From Planctomycetota bacterium (lineage in GTDB: Bacteria; Planctomycetota; Phycisphaerae; Phycisphaerales; Phycisphaeraceae), in NCBI GenBank assembly GCA_024279275.1, contig JAJRRS010000152.1:1-64000 (forward strand): a stretch of 64,000 nucleotides of DNA, in the 5' to 3' direction. Numbering within the stretch: position 1 is the first letter of the stretch; the number at the start of each line of letters is the position of its first letter. Below the pieces are notes generated by a model. It worked only from the letters and a program-made list of their open reading frames with translations, searched no databases and was not told where the DNA came from. A program made the translations under genes and the position numbers. Shown here one piece after another: positions 29,595 through 39,132 of the stretch.

Positions 29595-30551
29595 TCAAGG
29601 CGCATCAATAATCGTCGGCGTCATCGCCGCAGGATCCCATATCCGCCCATACTCAAACCGCCGCGACGAACCCGCTATCGTGAAGCCACGCACATACTTG
29701 TAAATCTCTTCATCCGCTTTTTGTCGCAACTCCCCGTGACCATCCGCAAACCCATACGCCGCCTGATTGCTGTGATAAAACTTAACACGATCGACGAACC
29801 CCGAGTTCCCGCCCGGCAGATCGCTCCAGAAATCCATGAAGTACCCATCGTTCACCCCCCGCGGTGGTGACCCGTCAGAAGTCGAATCCGGCGTCCCACC
29901 CTCATCCATCAGAAAAATCAGGTTCGACGGCTCACGGAACTGCGGCGTCTTGGGATAACGCACCAATAGATTCCTGCTCGGCCCAACAACCGCCTCATAC
30001 GCAGGCTCCATCGATGTTCGCGGCGCACTCGTGATCACTTTCCGATACAGGTGATGGCTGATCGTGTAACTAAGATTACTCCCACGATGCTCCCAGGGAT
30101 CACTCGGACACACAAAGACATTCTTCTCTGGCGTGTACTGAAACAAACTCCCGTCCGCGAGATCAATATTCGGCGGATCCTCCGTTGTATTCAGATAGTC
30201 CCCCGAGGGAATCCACGAACCCGTGTAGTCGTTCCGGATGTCCGTCGTACCACGCTTGGACCACCCCGGCCACCACTCACCGTTGTCCGTCCCATACGCC
30301 ACGAACGCCGTCGAAAGGTTCTTCTGATGTGTCAAACACACAAGACCACGCGCAGACTCACGCGCCGCCCCCAACGCAGGCAGCAAGATCCCCACCAACA
30401 ACGCAATAATCGAAATCACCACCAACAACTCGATCAACGTAAACCCACGACCCACACGCCCCCCAATGCCCACGCTCTCCAAACGCGGCACCGCCCCCGA
30501 TACACCCAATACCCCCCGCGCCCACGCAGCCGTCTTACACATACAGATCAT
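29595..30551 (-). CDS. Prepilin-type N-terminal cleavage/methylation domain protein
   Basis: RGFTLIELLVVISIIALLVGILLPALGAARESARG; H-x9-DG type YHSNQAAYGFADGHGELRQ. Confidence 0.87.
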   Translation of the reverse strand: MICMCKTAAWARGVLGVSGAVPRLESVGIGGRVGRGFTLIELLVVISIIALLVGILLPALGAARESARGLVCLTHQKNLSTAFVAYGTDNGEWWPGWSKRGTTDIRNDYTGSWIPSGDYLNTTEDPPNIDLADGSLFQYTPEKNVFVCPSDPWEHRGSNLSYTISHHLYRKVITSAPRTSMEPAYEAVVGPSRNLLVRYPKTPQFREPSNLIFLMDEGGTPDSTSDGSPPRGVNDGYFMDFWSDLPGGNSGFVDRVKFYHSNQAAYGFADGHGELRQKADEEIYKYVRGFTIAGSSRRFEYGRIWDPAAMTPTIIDAP

Positions 30552-30992
30552 GCTCTTAACTCCCAATAGTTTGATGGGCACCGCCGAAGCAACTGATATG
30601 AGATGCCGAAATGAATGCGCTACAGATATCTCTGAAGCCGCGCCCTGACCATAATGACACCATTATCCTACAATCATCCCGCCCGCTTTCGCAACATAAT
30701 TATGCGATTGCCGTGAATTTAGCTTGCCATCTCAGAATAAATTTCATCTTTTGATTTGCCTTGCGAACCTACCAATCACGCACCCGCAGGTATTTACAGA
30801 GGGGCTTCGCTAAAAACCATTTCCACATACTCAATCCCCCACGACTAGCCGCCTACAACTTCGCTAGCTCAACCGTTATCCCGGGATCAGGTGTTTTACG
30901 GCTTACAAGAACTTTTCCCTTGGATTCTTCCCGATCTACCACTATTATCATCCTGTGGGGCGGCACGTCAGATATCAATTCGTGAGGGTGGA

Positions 30993-31661
30993 ATGAAATA
31001 TCAACTAAGCATACTTTCGACCGTATCGCTCCTCGCGACACTCGCACCCCCCGCCGCACACGCCGCCATCATCGGGGCCCAGGCACAGTTGATCGAAAAC
31101 TTCCACAACGTCGGCGGCACCGTCACCATCATCGACAATGACACCTTCCGCGTCGATAACTTCACCTACGACGGCGGCGGACCCCTGGTCTACTTCTATC
31201 TGGCCCCAGAAGAAACCAACGCATCCTTCACCACAGGCCTGGAAATCTCCCCCCTGCTCAACGGCACCATCTTCGACGGCACACAAGGACCACTCTTCTT
31301 CGACCTACCCGCTGGCGAAACCTTTGACAGCTACAATGCCATCTCCGTCTGGTGCGCACAGTTCAATGCCAACTTCGGTTCAGCCACATTCAACCCCGTC
31401 CAAGGCGACCTCGACGCCGACGGCTTCGTCGGCATCAACGACCTGAATATCGTGCTAACCGCATGGAACATGAACACACCGCCCGCCGACCCGATGGCCG
31501 ACCCCTCAGCCGACGGCTTCGTCGGCATCGACGACCTTAACTTCGTACTGAGCAACTGGAACGCAGGCTCCCCACCACCACCAGCAACCTCCACCATCCC
31601 AGAACCCGCAACCGCCGCGCTCCTTTGCTGCGCGGGCTTGACCCTCTTACGTCGCCGCTGA
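30993..31661 (+). CDS. PEP-CTERM sorting domain protein with dockerin-like repeats
   Basis: Signal peptide; GDLDADGFVGINDLNIVLTAWN + SADGFVGIDDLNFVLSNWN; C-term TIPEPATAALLCCAGLTLLRRR. Confidence 0.9.
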   Translation: MKYQLSILSTVSLLATLAPPAAHAAIIGAQAQLIENFHNVGGTVTIIDNDTFRVDNFTYDGGGPLVYFYLAPEETNASFTTGLEISPLLNGTIFDGTQGPLFFDLPAGETFDSYNAISVWCAQFNANFGSATFNPVQGDLDADGFVGINDLNIVLTAWNMNTPPADPMADPSADGFVGIDDLNFVLSNWNAGSPPPPATSTIPEPATAALLCCAGLTLLRRR

Positions 31662-31744
31662 ACCGCATACCTCCCCCGACACACCGGGGGGTGCCGGGGG
31701 ATGCCGGGGGACCGGGGGACCGGGGGATGCCGAAAGCGTAAAGC

Positions 31745-33022
31745 CTACTCCAGGCTCGCGCCGTTCGGTAAAGTCACCCGCGGCGCATCCTCACCATCAA
31801 TCTCCCTCAGATTCCCCAACGGATCCTTCTGCAACCGCAAAAACTTAAACCCAAGCAGCCGTGCCTTCCCCGCCGCATCACGCTCAGCATTATTCGCTAT
31901 CGAACGCGCAATATATTCATCGATCGGCTCCTCCCGAACCTCCGGCCTAGCCGAATGAATCAGATGCACCTCACCATCATCACCCAACACGATCAGCCCC
32001 GTGTGCCCCACCCACGCGCTACCACCAAATATATCCTCCATCGAACCCGCCGCCGCACCCCCGCTACCCCCCGCATTTCGGCCTCCCCGACCCCCGTGCC
32101 CAGCCACCTTCTTCTTACCGGGCGTTTCACCGGGGGTCCCCCGCACAATATTCACAAAATCCCCATCCCGTAACCGCCCCTTCGCCATCTCAATATCCTC
32201 AAACCGAATAAACTCATGCACGTATTTCTGCACCGGGATATCCGTCTCCAGCTTGTACCGCCCACGCAAAAACTTCGCACGATCCACCTTCTGCTCAAAA
32301 CGCGCCGTCCGACCACGCGCAAGCTCAGCCGTAATATCACGCACCAGCCAACCGTTGTTCGGGTTCCAGTCCGCCTCCGTGTAATGGTTCCGCGTCACCA
32401 CCCCGATCCGCCCATCCTTATAACGGATCCGCTGCAGCATCCGGATAAAATCTTCCCAATTCCCCGTCAACGCCATCGCATAAGTATGCTCCGCATACAC
32501 CAGACAATCGCTCTTGCCCAGACTATAAATCGGCTGCGGATCGTAATGCTCAAAAGGCATCTCACCCAACAAATACAACTCATAAGGCTGACCAATATTC
32601 TTCCGCGCCAGATGCGCCACACGCCTGGGCAACTCAGGCTCAAACACACACAAATACCGCAGATATAGATCCACCTCACCCTCATCAAACTCATACAACG
32701 GCTTCGCAATCAAACCCACCAACACCTTCGGATCAATCCCCGCCTCATCACATATCCGCCGCTGCTTACGAGTCAACCCCACACGCCTGGGCTTCGCCTT
32801 GAGTACCTCAGCCTCCTGCTCCCCCTTGAGCAATTCAAGCTGCGCCTCCAGTTCCTTAACCCTCGCATCGATCTGTGCCTGGGCCGTCAACTGCTCCGCC
32901 GGCTGCGTCCCCGCCACATTGTCAGGAGCAACTCCGGGGGCCGCATCCTGACACCACCCCACCGATCCCATCGAAAGCACCAAAGCCAACCCCAACAACG
33001 CGCTTGTCTTAAAGTAGTTCAT
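31745..33022 (-). CDS. Secreted protein, probable DUF1460/amidase-like (NlpC/P60-fold) family
   Basis: N-term signal MNYFKTSALLGLALVLSMGSVGWC; KSDCLVYAEHTYAMAL...RIRYKDGRIGVVTRNHYTEADW...HTGLIVLGDDGEVHLIHSA. Confidence 0.65.
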   Translation of the reverse strand: MNYFKTSALLGLALVLSMGSVGWCQDAAPGVAPDNVAGTQPAEQLTAQAQIDARVKELEAQLELLKGEQEAEVLKAKPRRVGLTRKQRRICDEAGIDPKVLVGLIAKPLYEFDEGEVDLYLRYLCVFEPELPRRVAHLARKNIGQPYELYLLGEMPFEHYDPQPIYSLGKSDCLVYAEHTYAMALTGNWEDFIRMLQRIRYKDGRIGVVTRNHYTEADWNPNNGWLVRDITAELARGRTARFEQKVDRAKFLRGRYKLETDIPVQKYVHEFIRFEDIEMAKGRLRDGDFVNIVRGTPGETPGKKKVAGHGGRGGRNAGGSGGAAAGSMEDIFGGSAWVGHTGLIVLGDDGEVHLIHSARPEVREEPIDEYIARSIANNAERDAAGKARLLGFKFLRLQKDPLGNLREIDGEDAPRVTLPNGASLE

Positions 33023-33451
33023 CCCCCAATCATACCCCCACCCAAACCCTTTCACACCCCCACCCAATCCCCAAGCCGCAAGGCCGCGAAGCTGCCGCGG
33101 TTCCCCCCAACACTTCCCCCACCACGCTTAAATCCCAAAACCCACGCTTGCGGTTTAGCGCCCCCTCCCCTCTTCACATCAGCAATCAGCACTCATAAAT
33201 CAGACATGCCTTCTACCCCACCTCCGACCTCTACAACTCCGTCCTATTCTTATCCGTGTTTATCTGTGCTCATCCCTGTTACCCGTCTTGGAATCCCGCC
33301 ATCATCTTCTTCATCCGTTTGTATCCGAACCCATCCGAATTAATCCCCATCCCCACCCCGACTATTTCTCTCCATTCTTATCACCGTTCATCAGCGTTCA
33401 TCCCTGTTACACCTCCTCATCCCCCATCCCCCCTTCCCCTACAATACCCCC

Positions 33452-34339
33452 ATGCCCACCATCAACTGGTTCCCAGGCCACATGAACAACACGCGCCACG
33501 CCCTCGCTGCGCTCATGCCCACCTGTGACGTCATCATAGAACTCCTCGACGCACGCCTCCCCCTCTCCTCAAGCAACCCCCTGCTTGACGAACTCCGCCG
33601 AAACATCCCCGGCAAAGGCGAACACGGCGCCCACGGCGACGTCCCCTGCATCACCCTACTCACCAAAGCAGACCTCGCCGACCCCAAAGTCACCGCCGCC
33701 TGGCAGCAATACCTACACGACCACCGCAACGTCAAAACAGCCGCCGTCTGCCTCAACGACAAAGACGACATCAAACGCCTCCCCAAGCTCGTCAAAAAAC
33801 TAGCCCTCAAGAAAAACCGCCACGGCAAACCCCTCCGCGTCATGATCGTCGGCATCCCAAACGTCGGAAAATCCACTCTCGTCAACGCACTCCGCGGCAA
33901 AAGAATCGCAAGAGTCGGAGACGAACCCGCCGTCACCAAGGGCCGTCAAGAAGTCAAGCTTGGCAAAGACATCGTCCTCGTCGATACCCCAGGCATCCTC
34001 TGGCCCAAGTTCGAGGGCCAAGGCGTCGGCCTAAAACTCGTCATCAGCGGCGCAATCAAAGACACCGCCTACGAATACAACGACATCGCCATCCCCCTCA
34101 TCCGTTGGCTGCAATCCCAATACCCCGACGCCCTCCAGACCCGCTACAAACTAGACGACCCCCAACTAGAACCCACCCAACTCCTCAATCTCATCGGCAA
34201 AAAACGCGGCTGCCTCGTCGCCGGCGGCCAAGTAGACGCCTCCCGAGCCTGCGAACTACTCCTAAGAGAAATCCGCAGCGGCAAACTAGGACGACTCAGC
34301 CTCGAATCACCCGATAGCACCAACGCCCTCACCGAATAG
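33452..34339 (+). CDS. ylqF: Ribosome biogenesis GTPase YlqF/RbgA family (circularly permuted)
   Basis: INWFPGHMNNTRHAL...TKADL (G4) precedes GIPNVGKSTLVNAL (G1) and DTPGILWPK (G3). Confidence 0.93.
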   Translation: MPTINWFPGHMNNTRHALAALMPTCDVIIELLDARLPLSSSNPLLDELRRNIPGKGEHGAHGDVPCITLLTKADLADPKVTAAWQQYLHDHRNVKTAAVCLNDKDDIKRLPKLVKKLALKKNRHGKPLRVMIVGIPNVGKSTLVNALRGKRIARVGDEPAVTKGRQEVKLGKDIVLVDTPGILWPKFEGQGVGLKLVISGAIKDTAYEYNDIAIPLIRWLQSQYPDALQTRYKLDDPQLEPTQLLNLIGKKRGCLVAGGQVDASRACELLLREIRSGKLGRLSLESPDSTNALTE

Positions 34340-34423
34340 CACCATCACCAAATAAAGCCCACGAGGGAGAAACGCTGTCGGATACCGTGATCCCCATGAA
34401 AACGAATAACGGCTTAAAATCAG

Positions 34424-34975
34424 ATGACGAATCATGTCGCCATTCTCGACACGAGCATGACGGATGAGGTGAATATGAATAATATCATGCGGGAAAATCG
34501 TGGGGCGGTCTACCGTGTTTCCTTGGTCGTGGTGACAATGTTGGCGGTTGTTTGTGGGCTGCTATGGGTCGGATCGTATTTTGTAAATATCATGGCTGAC
34601 ATAGCGATGTCTTCTAGCACCGCGTGGATGGCTTCGGTGAATGTTGGTTCTCTGGAGTTTATTTACATCGATTCACTTCTGCCTGTGGCTTCCGGCTACA
34701 GATTTGAGTGGCACGGCGGGGGTTTTCTCCCAAGTCGTTTGTGGACATTCTATTGGCATGATCGTCCTTATGGATGGACAATGATGCTTCCTCTTTGGGT
34801 TCCTTTTCTGTTTCTATCTATCTGGCCGACCACCGCCACCGTACAGTGGCTTCGTGCCAAGCCAATTGTGGGCCTATGTACCGCTTGCGGCTACGACTTG
34901 CGAGGCTCCCCGTCAGGTGTGTGTCCTGAATGCGGAAAAGAACCGGTGCCCGAGCACGAAATCGGGCCAATCTAA
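34424..34975 (+). CDS. Hypothetical membrane protein with C-terminal zinc-ribbon
   Basis: TM segments; CTACGYDLRGSPSGVCPECGKEP; final residues and stop lie within a repeat unit. Confidence 0.7.
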   Translation: MTNHVAILDTSMTDEVNMNNIMRENRGAVYRVSLVVVTMLAVVCGLLWVGSYFVNIMADIAMSSSTAWMASVNVGSLEFIYIDSLLPVASGYRFEWHGGGFLPSRLWTFYWHDRPYGWTMMLPLWVPFLFLSIWPTTATVQWLRAKPIVGLCTACGYDLRGSPSGVCPECGKEPVPEHEIGPI

Positions 34976-35110
34976 GGGGTCGGGCCAATCTAAGGGGTCG
35001 GGAGTCGTATAATATCATATTGGCCAATCTAAGGCCAATCTAAGGGGTCGGGAGTCGTATAATATCATATTGGCCAATCTAAGGGGTCGGGAGTCGTATA
35101 ATATCATATT
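34965..35110 (+). repeat. Tandem/nested array of a 39-bp repeat
   Basis: GGCCAATCTAAGGGGTCGGGAGTCGTATAATATCATATT at 34983-35021, 35033-35071, 35072-35110, with partial units at 34965-34982 and 35022-35032. Confidence 0.97.
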
Positions 35111-35130
35111 GGATTATTGCGTCAGTGGGG

Positions 35131-35575
35131 CAAAAGGGGACGTTCTACTTTATCGGCAACGTAGTGGGGAGCAGAATAATGACCTGGCCTTGGTCTCCCT
35201 CTGTGCCTCCGTGCGCTCCGTGACACCGCCTTCTCTTGCTCGCCTCCCTCGGCGTCCTCCCCATCTTGGCGGTTCATCTTCTTAATCTGCGTCATCTGCG
35301 CAATCTGCGGACACCTCCCCCTCCGCCGTCTTCTCTGCGCACTCCGGGGATCAAAGGGGACATTCTACTTTATCAGCAACGTACCGTGGAGCAGAAAAGT
35401 GACCTGGCCTTTGCCTCCCTCCGTGCCTCTGTGCCTCCGTGCGTTCCGTGACACCGCCTTCTCTTGCTCGCCTCCCTCGGCGTCCTCCCCATCTTGGCGG
35501 TTCATCTTCTTAATCTACGTCATCTGCGAAATCTGCGGACACCTCCCCCTCCGCCGTCTTCTCTGCGCACTCCTC
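35131..35575 (+). repeat. ~220-228 bp tandem duplication beginning with an AAAGGGGAC(A/G)TTCTACTTTATC element
   Basis: Unit 1 from ~35131, unit 2 from ~35351; near-identical text with offset 220 then 228. Confidence 0.93.
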
Positions 35576-36068
35576 GTCTTGACGATTCATCCCACAAGCC
35601 AACACCGTGCGCACACGCGCGCCAAGTTTCCAATCAAAAATCCACCACGACACACAATTCCTTACCAACCCTGCCAGCACGACTTATTCTTGCCTGACTC
35701 ACGCCCAAACCACTTCCATGCGCACAAACCCGACGTTTCCACCAAGAGTGGAGACGCAACTTATCCTTGGAACTACTACTCCGGGGGCCGGGGGCCGGGG
35801 GGCGTCTGCCGACAACCTCACGACGGCGATCGTCAGCTACCCTGAGAATCCAAAGATTAAAAGGACCAGGACTCGAGGGCTGTTGTGACCGGGGATACCC
35901 GATCACAAACTTGGTAGCGGATCGCCCCGGCCAGATGACGGACTCACAGGACACGGGCTTGACCTGGTCCCCATGATCCCGCGCCTGCCGTTACCGCCGG
36001 AACCCCGTGAGGCTTTGGATTTCTGATTTATGATGTGTGAATGATGATTGAATGACCCGATCTTTAAA

Positions 36069-36239
36069 CACAGAGCGCACGGAGCCACAGAGTCACGGAG
36101 AAAAACAAGGCGGATAAACCACGACACAAAGCGCCGCGACTTGTCGCGTCCTCTTCATAATCTGTGTCATCTGCGCAATCTGCGGATACCTCCCCCTCCC
36201 CGTATTCCTCTGTGTCTCTGTGCCTCCGTGCGCTCCGTG
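36069..36239. repeat. Long imperfect inverted repeat of CACAGAG/CACGGAG oligomers with a CGCGACttGTCGCG hairpin inside
   Basis: Left arm 36069-36100 and right arm 36208-36239 are reverse complements at about 28/32 positions; hairpin at 36135-36148. Confidence 0.85.
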
Positions 36240-36347
36240 TTATGACTTAAAGCTCCCACCATGCGCACCAAAAAACCCAGACCATGCAGACACATGACCC
36301 GGGCTCTATTTCAATTCAGTGAGGGTTCACCTACGACCGCTACAAAA

Positions 36348-36587
36348 TCACAGCGTCGCGCTGGTGTAAGGCAGCAGCCCCATATAACGCGCACGCTTGA
36401 TCGCCTGCGCCGCAAGCCGTTGCTCACGAGCGTTCAGCCCGGTGCGCTTTCGGCCCTGGATCTTGCCATTGGGCGTCAGCAGTCGGCGAAGGTCGTCCGC
36501 ACGCCTGTAATCAACGAACTTGGTGCCGTTGCTTGTTTCTACGACCACGTTCACGCGTGTCGCGCCGAAGCTCTGGAAATCTGCCAT
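36348..36587 (-). CDS. rpsR: 30S ribosomal protein S18
   Basis: FVDYRRADDLRRLLTPNGKIQGRKRTGLNAREQRLAAQAIKRARYMGLLPYT. Confidence 0.94.
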   Translation of the reverse strand: MADFQSFGATRVNVVVETSNGTKFVDYRRADDLRRLLTPNGKIQGRKRTGLNAREQRLAAQAIKRARYMGLLPYTSATL

Positions 36588-36776
36588 GGTTTTCGTCTCC
36601 GTCTCGGTTTGGCAGCCCCAAGGTCCGGCATCGGACAGCCTGGGGCGACGGTTAAGTTGAGCCACGCATTATAACGAACCCACCCCATGCCCGCCAACCC
36701 GACCATAATCCTCCCGCTGCCCCCCCTCAGCCCCCGGCTCTGCCGGGGGATTCCTGAATACCAACGGCTTCCACAC

Positions 36777-37955
36777 TTACCGAATCACCGAAGGTGCCCG
36801 ATCCGCCTGACTCACCCGCCAACTAACCCCCCGGCTCCCCCGCCCGCCCCCGGGGCCGGGAGTCAGCTTCGCCAACCGACGCTTATAAGTCCCCAAATAC
36901 GGCCTCTCCGTCTGCGTATGCCCCGCCAACACCACCGACACCCCCCGACTCACCGCATCCAAAACATCATGATGCCTCATCTCACCCGTCAAAAATACAT
37001 CAATCGCCCCCGCCTCAGGCAGCAGCGAAACCCCAGCCCCCGCACACAACCCGATCCGCTTAACCTTGCCCCCACCGGCCCCCCGGATTCCCCCGGTTCC
37101 CCCAGCTCCACCCGCTCCCCCAACCGCCTTCGCCACCTCCAATGTCTTCACCCCCAGATGAGTCTTCACCCGGTTGACCAACGTCGTCAGCGAGACCGCT
37201 TTCACCAGCTCAACCACCCGCCCCTGCCCTGTCCGCGGGTCCGTCTCCAACGCCAACGGATAAATATCAAACGCCGGCTCCTCATAAGGATGAGCCAACC
37301 GCAACGCAGCCACCACCGCCTCAATCCGGGGGGCGGGGACGTGGACCTCCAAACGATGTTCAGCAACGCGCTCAAGCCGACCCGCCTTACCGACCGCTGG
37401 CGAAGTCGTCGCGTCACCCCTAAAAGTCCCCTTCCCTTCACTGGTAAAACTGCAAGCATCGTAGCCGCCCAACCGCCCCGCACCCGCTGCACAAAGCGCA
37501 GACCGCACCACCTCCACCGCATCGCTCGGCACAAACGTCACCAACTTAAAACCCTTCCCATGCGCCGCACCCGCGCGTTTGATAACACGGACCTCACCCT
37601 CACCCAACCCCGACGCCAGCCAGTCATTCACCCCACCCTCCGCAGCGTCCAGCGCAGTGTGCGGGCTGTAAATGGCGATCCCCCTGCGCGCCGCACGCAG
37701 AATGATCCGTTGCTTCACATCCAGCGTCGTCAGCCGATCCAACGCCTTAAAGATCGGCGGGTGATACGCAACCACCAACTGGACCTTCTGGTCAACCGCC
37801 TCCTCCAACACCGCCTCGGTCAGGTCGATACACACCATCGCTCGGCTCACAGACGCCCCGGGGTCGCCCACATGCAACCCCACCTGGTCCCAACCCTCCG
37901 CCAGCCTCAACGGCGCAATCGCCTCACAAGCCTCAATAACCTCGCTTAGTTTCAT
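36777..37955 (-). CDS. Nif3-like dinuclear metal center protein
   Basis: LAEGWDQVGLHVGDP...VVAYHPPIFKALDRLT...IAIYSPHTALDAAEGGVNDWLA; C-term FLTGEMRHHDVLDAVSRGVSVVLAGHTQTERPYL. Confidence 0.93.
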   Translation of the reverse strand: MKLSEVIEACEAIAPLRLAEGWDQVGLHVGDPGASVSRAMVCIDLTEAVLEEAVDQKVQLVVAYHPPIFKALDRLTTLDVKQRIILRAARRGIAIYSPHTALDAAEGGVNDWLASGLGEGEVRVIKRAGAAHGKGFKLVTFVPSDAVEVVRSALCAAGAGRLGGYDACSFTSEGKGTFRGDATTSPAVGKAGRLERVAEHRLEVHVPAPRIEAVVAALRLAHPYEEPAFDIYPLALETDPRTGQGRVVELVKAVSLTTLVNRVKTHLGVKTLEVAKAVGGAGGAGGTGGIRGAGGGKVKRIGLCAGAGVSLLPEAGAIDVFLTGEMRHHDVLDAVSRGVSVVLAGHTQTERPYLGTYKRRLAKLTPGPGGGRGSRGVSWRVSQADRAPSVIR

Positions 37956-38061
37956 CCCACGAGGATACCCACACCCGCCCTATTTTGCAGCCCCAACCCG
38001 ATCTGACCGATAACCCTAAAGCAGTTCCAAGCCACTTAGGACACCCCGGACAGGTATAGAT

Positions 38062-38874
38062 ATGAGCCGTGCATCCTCAATAACCAACGACCCCAACCCC
38101 CCCGGACTCCACAGCCTGACAGGCCTAAGCTCCCTGAGCCGTCAGCCCCTGACACCCGATCAGCAGCTCCAGGCCCTCAAGCGCGTCCAGGCCCAGGCCG
38201 AGCAACGCGTCAAGCTCGGCATGCAGCTATTCAAGGCCGCCGAAGCACGACTCTCCACCCAGACCGATATGCTTGGCCAGATCAAGACCCTCCAGGACCA
38301 GCTCCGCGAACAGGTCAACCAGGATGTCGCCAAGAGCCTCCACGAATACGACCAGTGGATCGGCCAGATCGACGAGAGCTTCACCACCGCCATCCGCAAA
38401 CTCGAAGAAAAAATCGACGCCGTGCAGTCCAACATCGTCTCCAGCGAATCCCGTATCCAGAACATGCTCCAACGTGCCGAAGCCCTCCTCGATCAGAACC
38501 GCGCACTCGTGGAACAAAACAGCCTCAAGTCAATCGACGAACCAACCCAATCACCCGCATCCGCTTTAACACCCGCGCCCAAACCCAAACCAACCATCCT
38601 GGATTCGGTAGCCGCATCAAAACAGATCGCACAAAACCCAACACCTCTAAGCACCCCCCCCACACCCGCCGAACCCGCCGCCGCCGACAGCAACAACGAT
38701 CCGGATAACGAACCCCACAAGTTCCAACCCGAGCAGGAAAAAATCTACCTGACACTGTTGCAACGGTTGATGAATGAGGGAGCCGAGGAAGACGATGGGA
38801 AAAACATGGGGGACGATGCCGAGGAAAACACAACGAACGACGACACCCCCGAAGAAAACGCCAGCGCCGCGTGA
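38062..38874 (+). CDS. Hypothetical coiled-coil protein
   Basis: 270 aa ORF, long heptad-rich central region, acidic C-terminus; coding-like composition. Confidence 0.65.
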   Translation: MSRASSITNDPNPPGLHSLTGLSSLSRQPLTPDQQLQALKRVQAQAEQRVKLGMQLFKAAEARLSTQTDMLGQIKTLQDQLREQVNQDVAKSLHEYDQWIGQIDESFTTAIRKLEEKIDAVQSNIVSSESRIQNMLQRAEALLDQNRALVEQNSLKSIDEPTQSPASALTPAPKPKPTILDSVAASKQIAQNPTPLSTPPTPAEPAAADSNNDPDNEPHKFQPEQEKIYLTLLQRLMNEGAEEDDGKNMGDDAEENTTNDDTPEENASAA

Positions 38875-38950
38875 CACATCTACAAAACCCAGCGCCTGCC
38901 CGCGAGAGCTAAACAGGTCCTGGGGGCGCTGCACGGGACAACACAAGAAT

Positions 38951-38983
38951 ACAGTATATGATTCTACGACTCCCGGCCCTTTT
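38951..38983 (-). repeat. Reverse-oriented copy of the GGGAGTCGTA-type element (left flank of AT-rich gene)
   Basis: Reverse complement AAAGGGCCGGGAGTCGTAGAATCATATACTG vs array AAGGGGTCGGGAGTCGTATAATATCATATTG. Confidence 0.8.
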
Positions 38984-39132
38984 TCCGGTCCTTCTCAAAA
39001 CAACTGGACCAAAGAACCCGAGGGGATCAGTGTACGGGTTGAAGCTCAAGCTGACGGTAGATTACTTACCTTGTGCTATCGCGTATGCTGCGGGTATCAT
39101 ATCTTGTCACTTTCACAAGACGGGGTCTATCT

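Noticed and set aside
34965-35110. CRISPR array
   Set aside because: Full units abut directly or are separated only by a partial unit; no spacers and no cas genes.
36687-37949. 420 aa plus-strand ORF
   Set aside because: Antisense to the Nif3-like gene; Pro/Arg-rich shadow translation.
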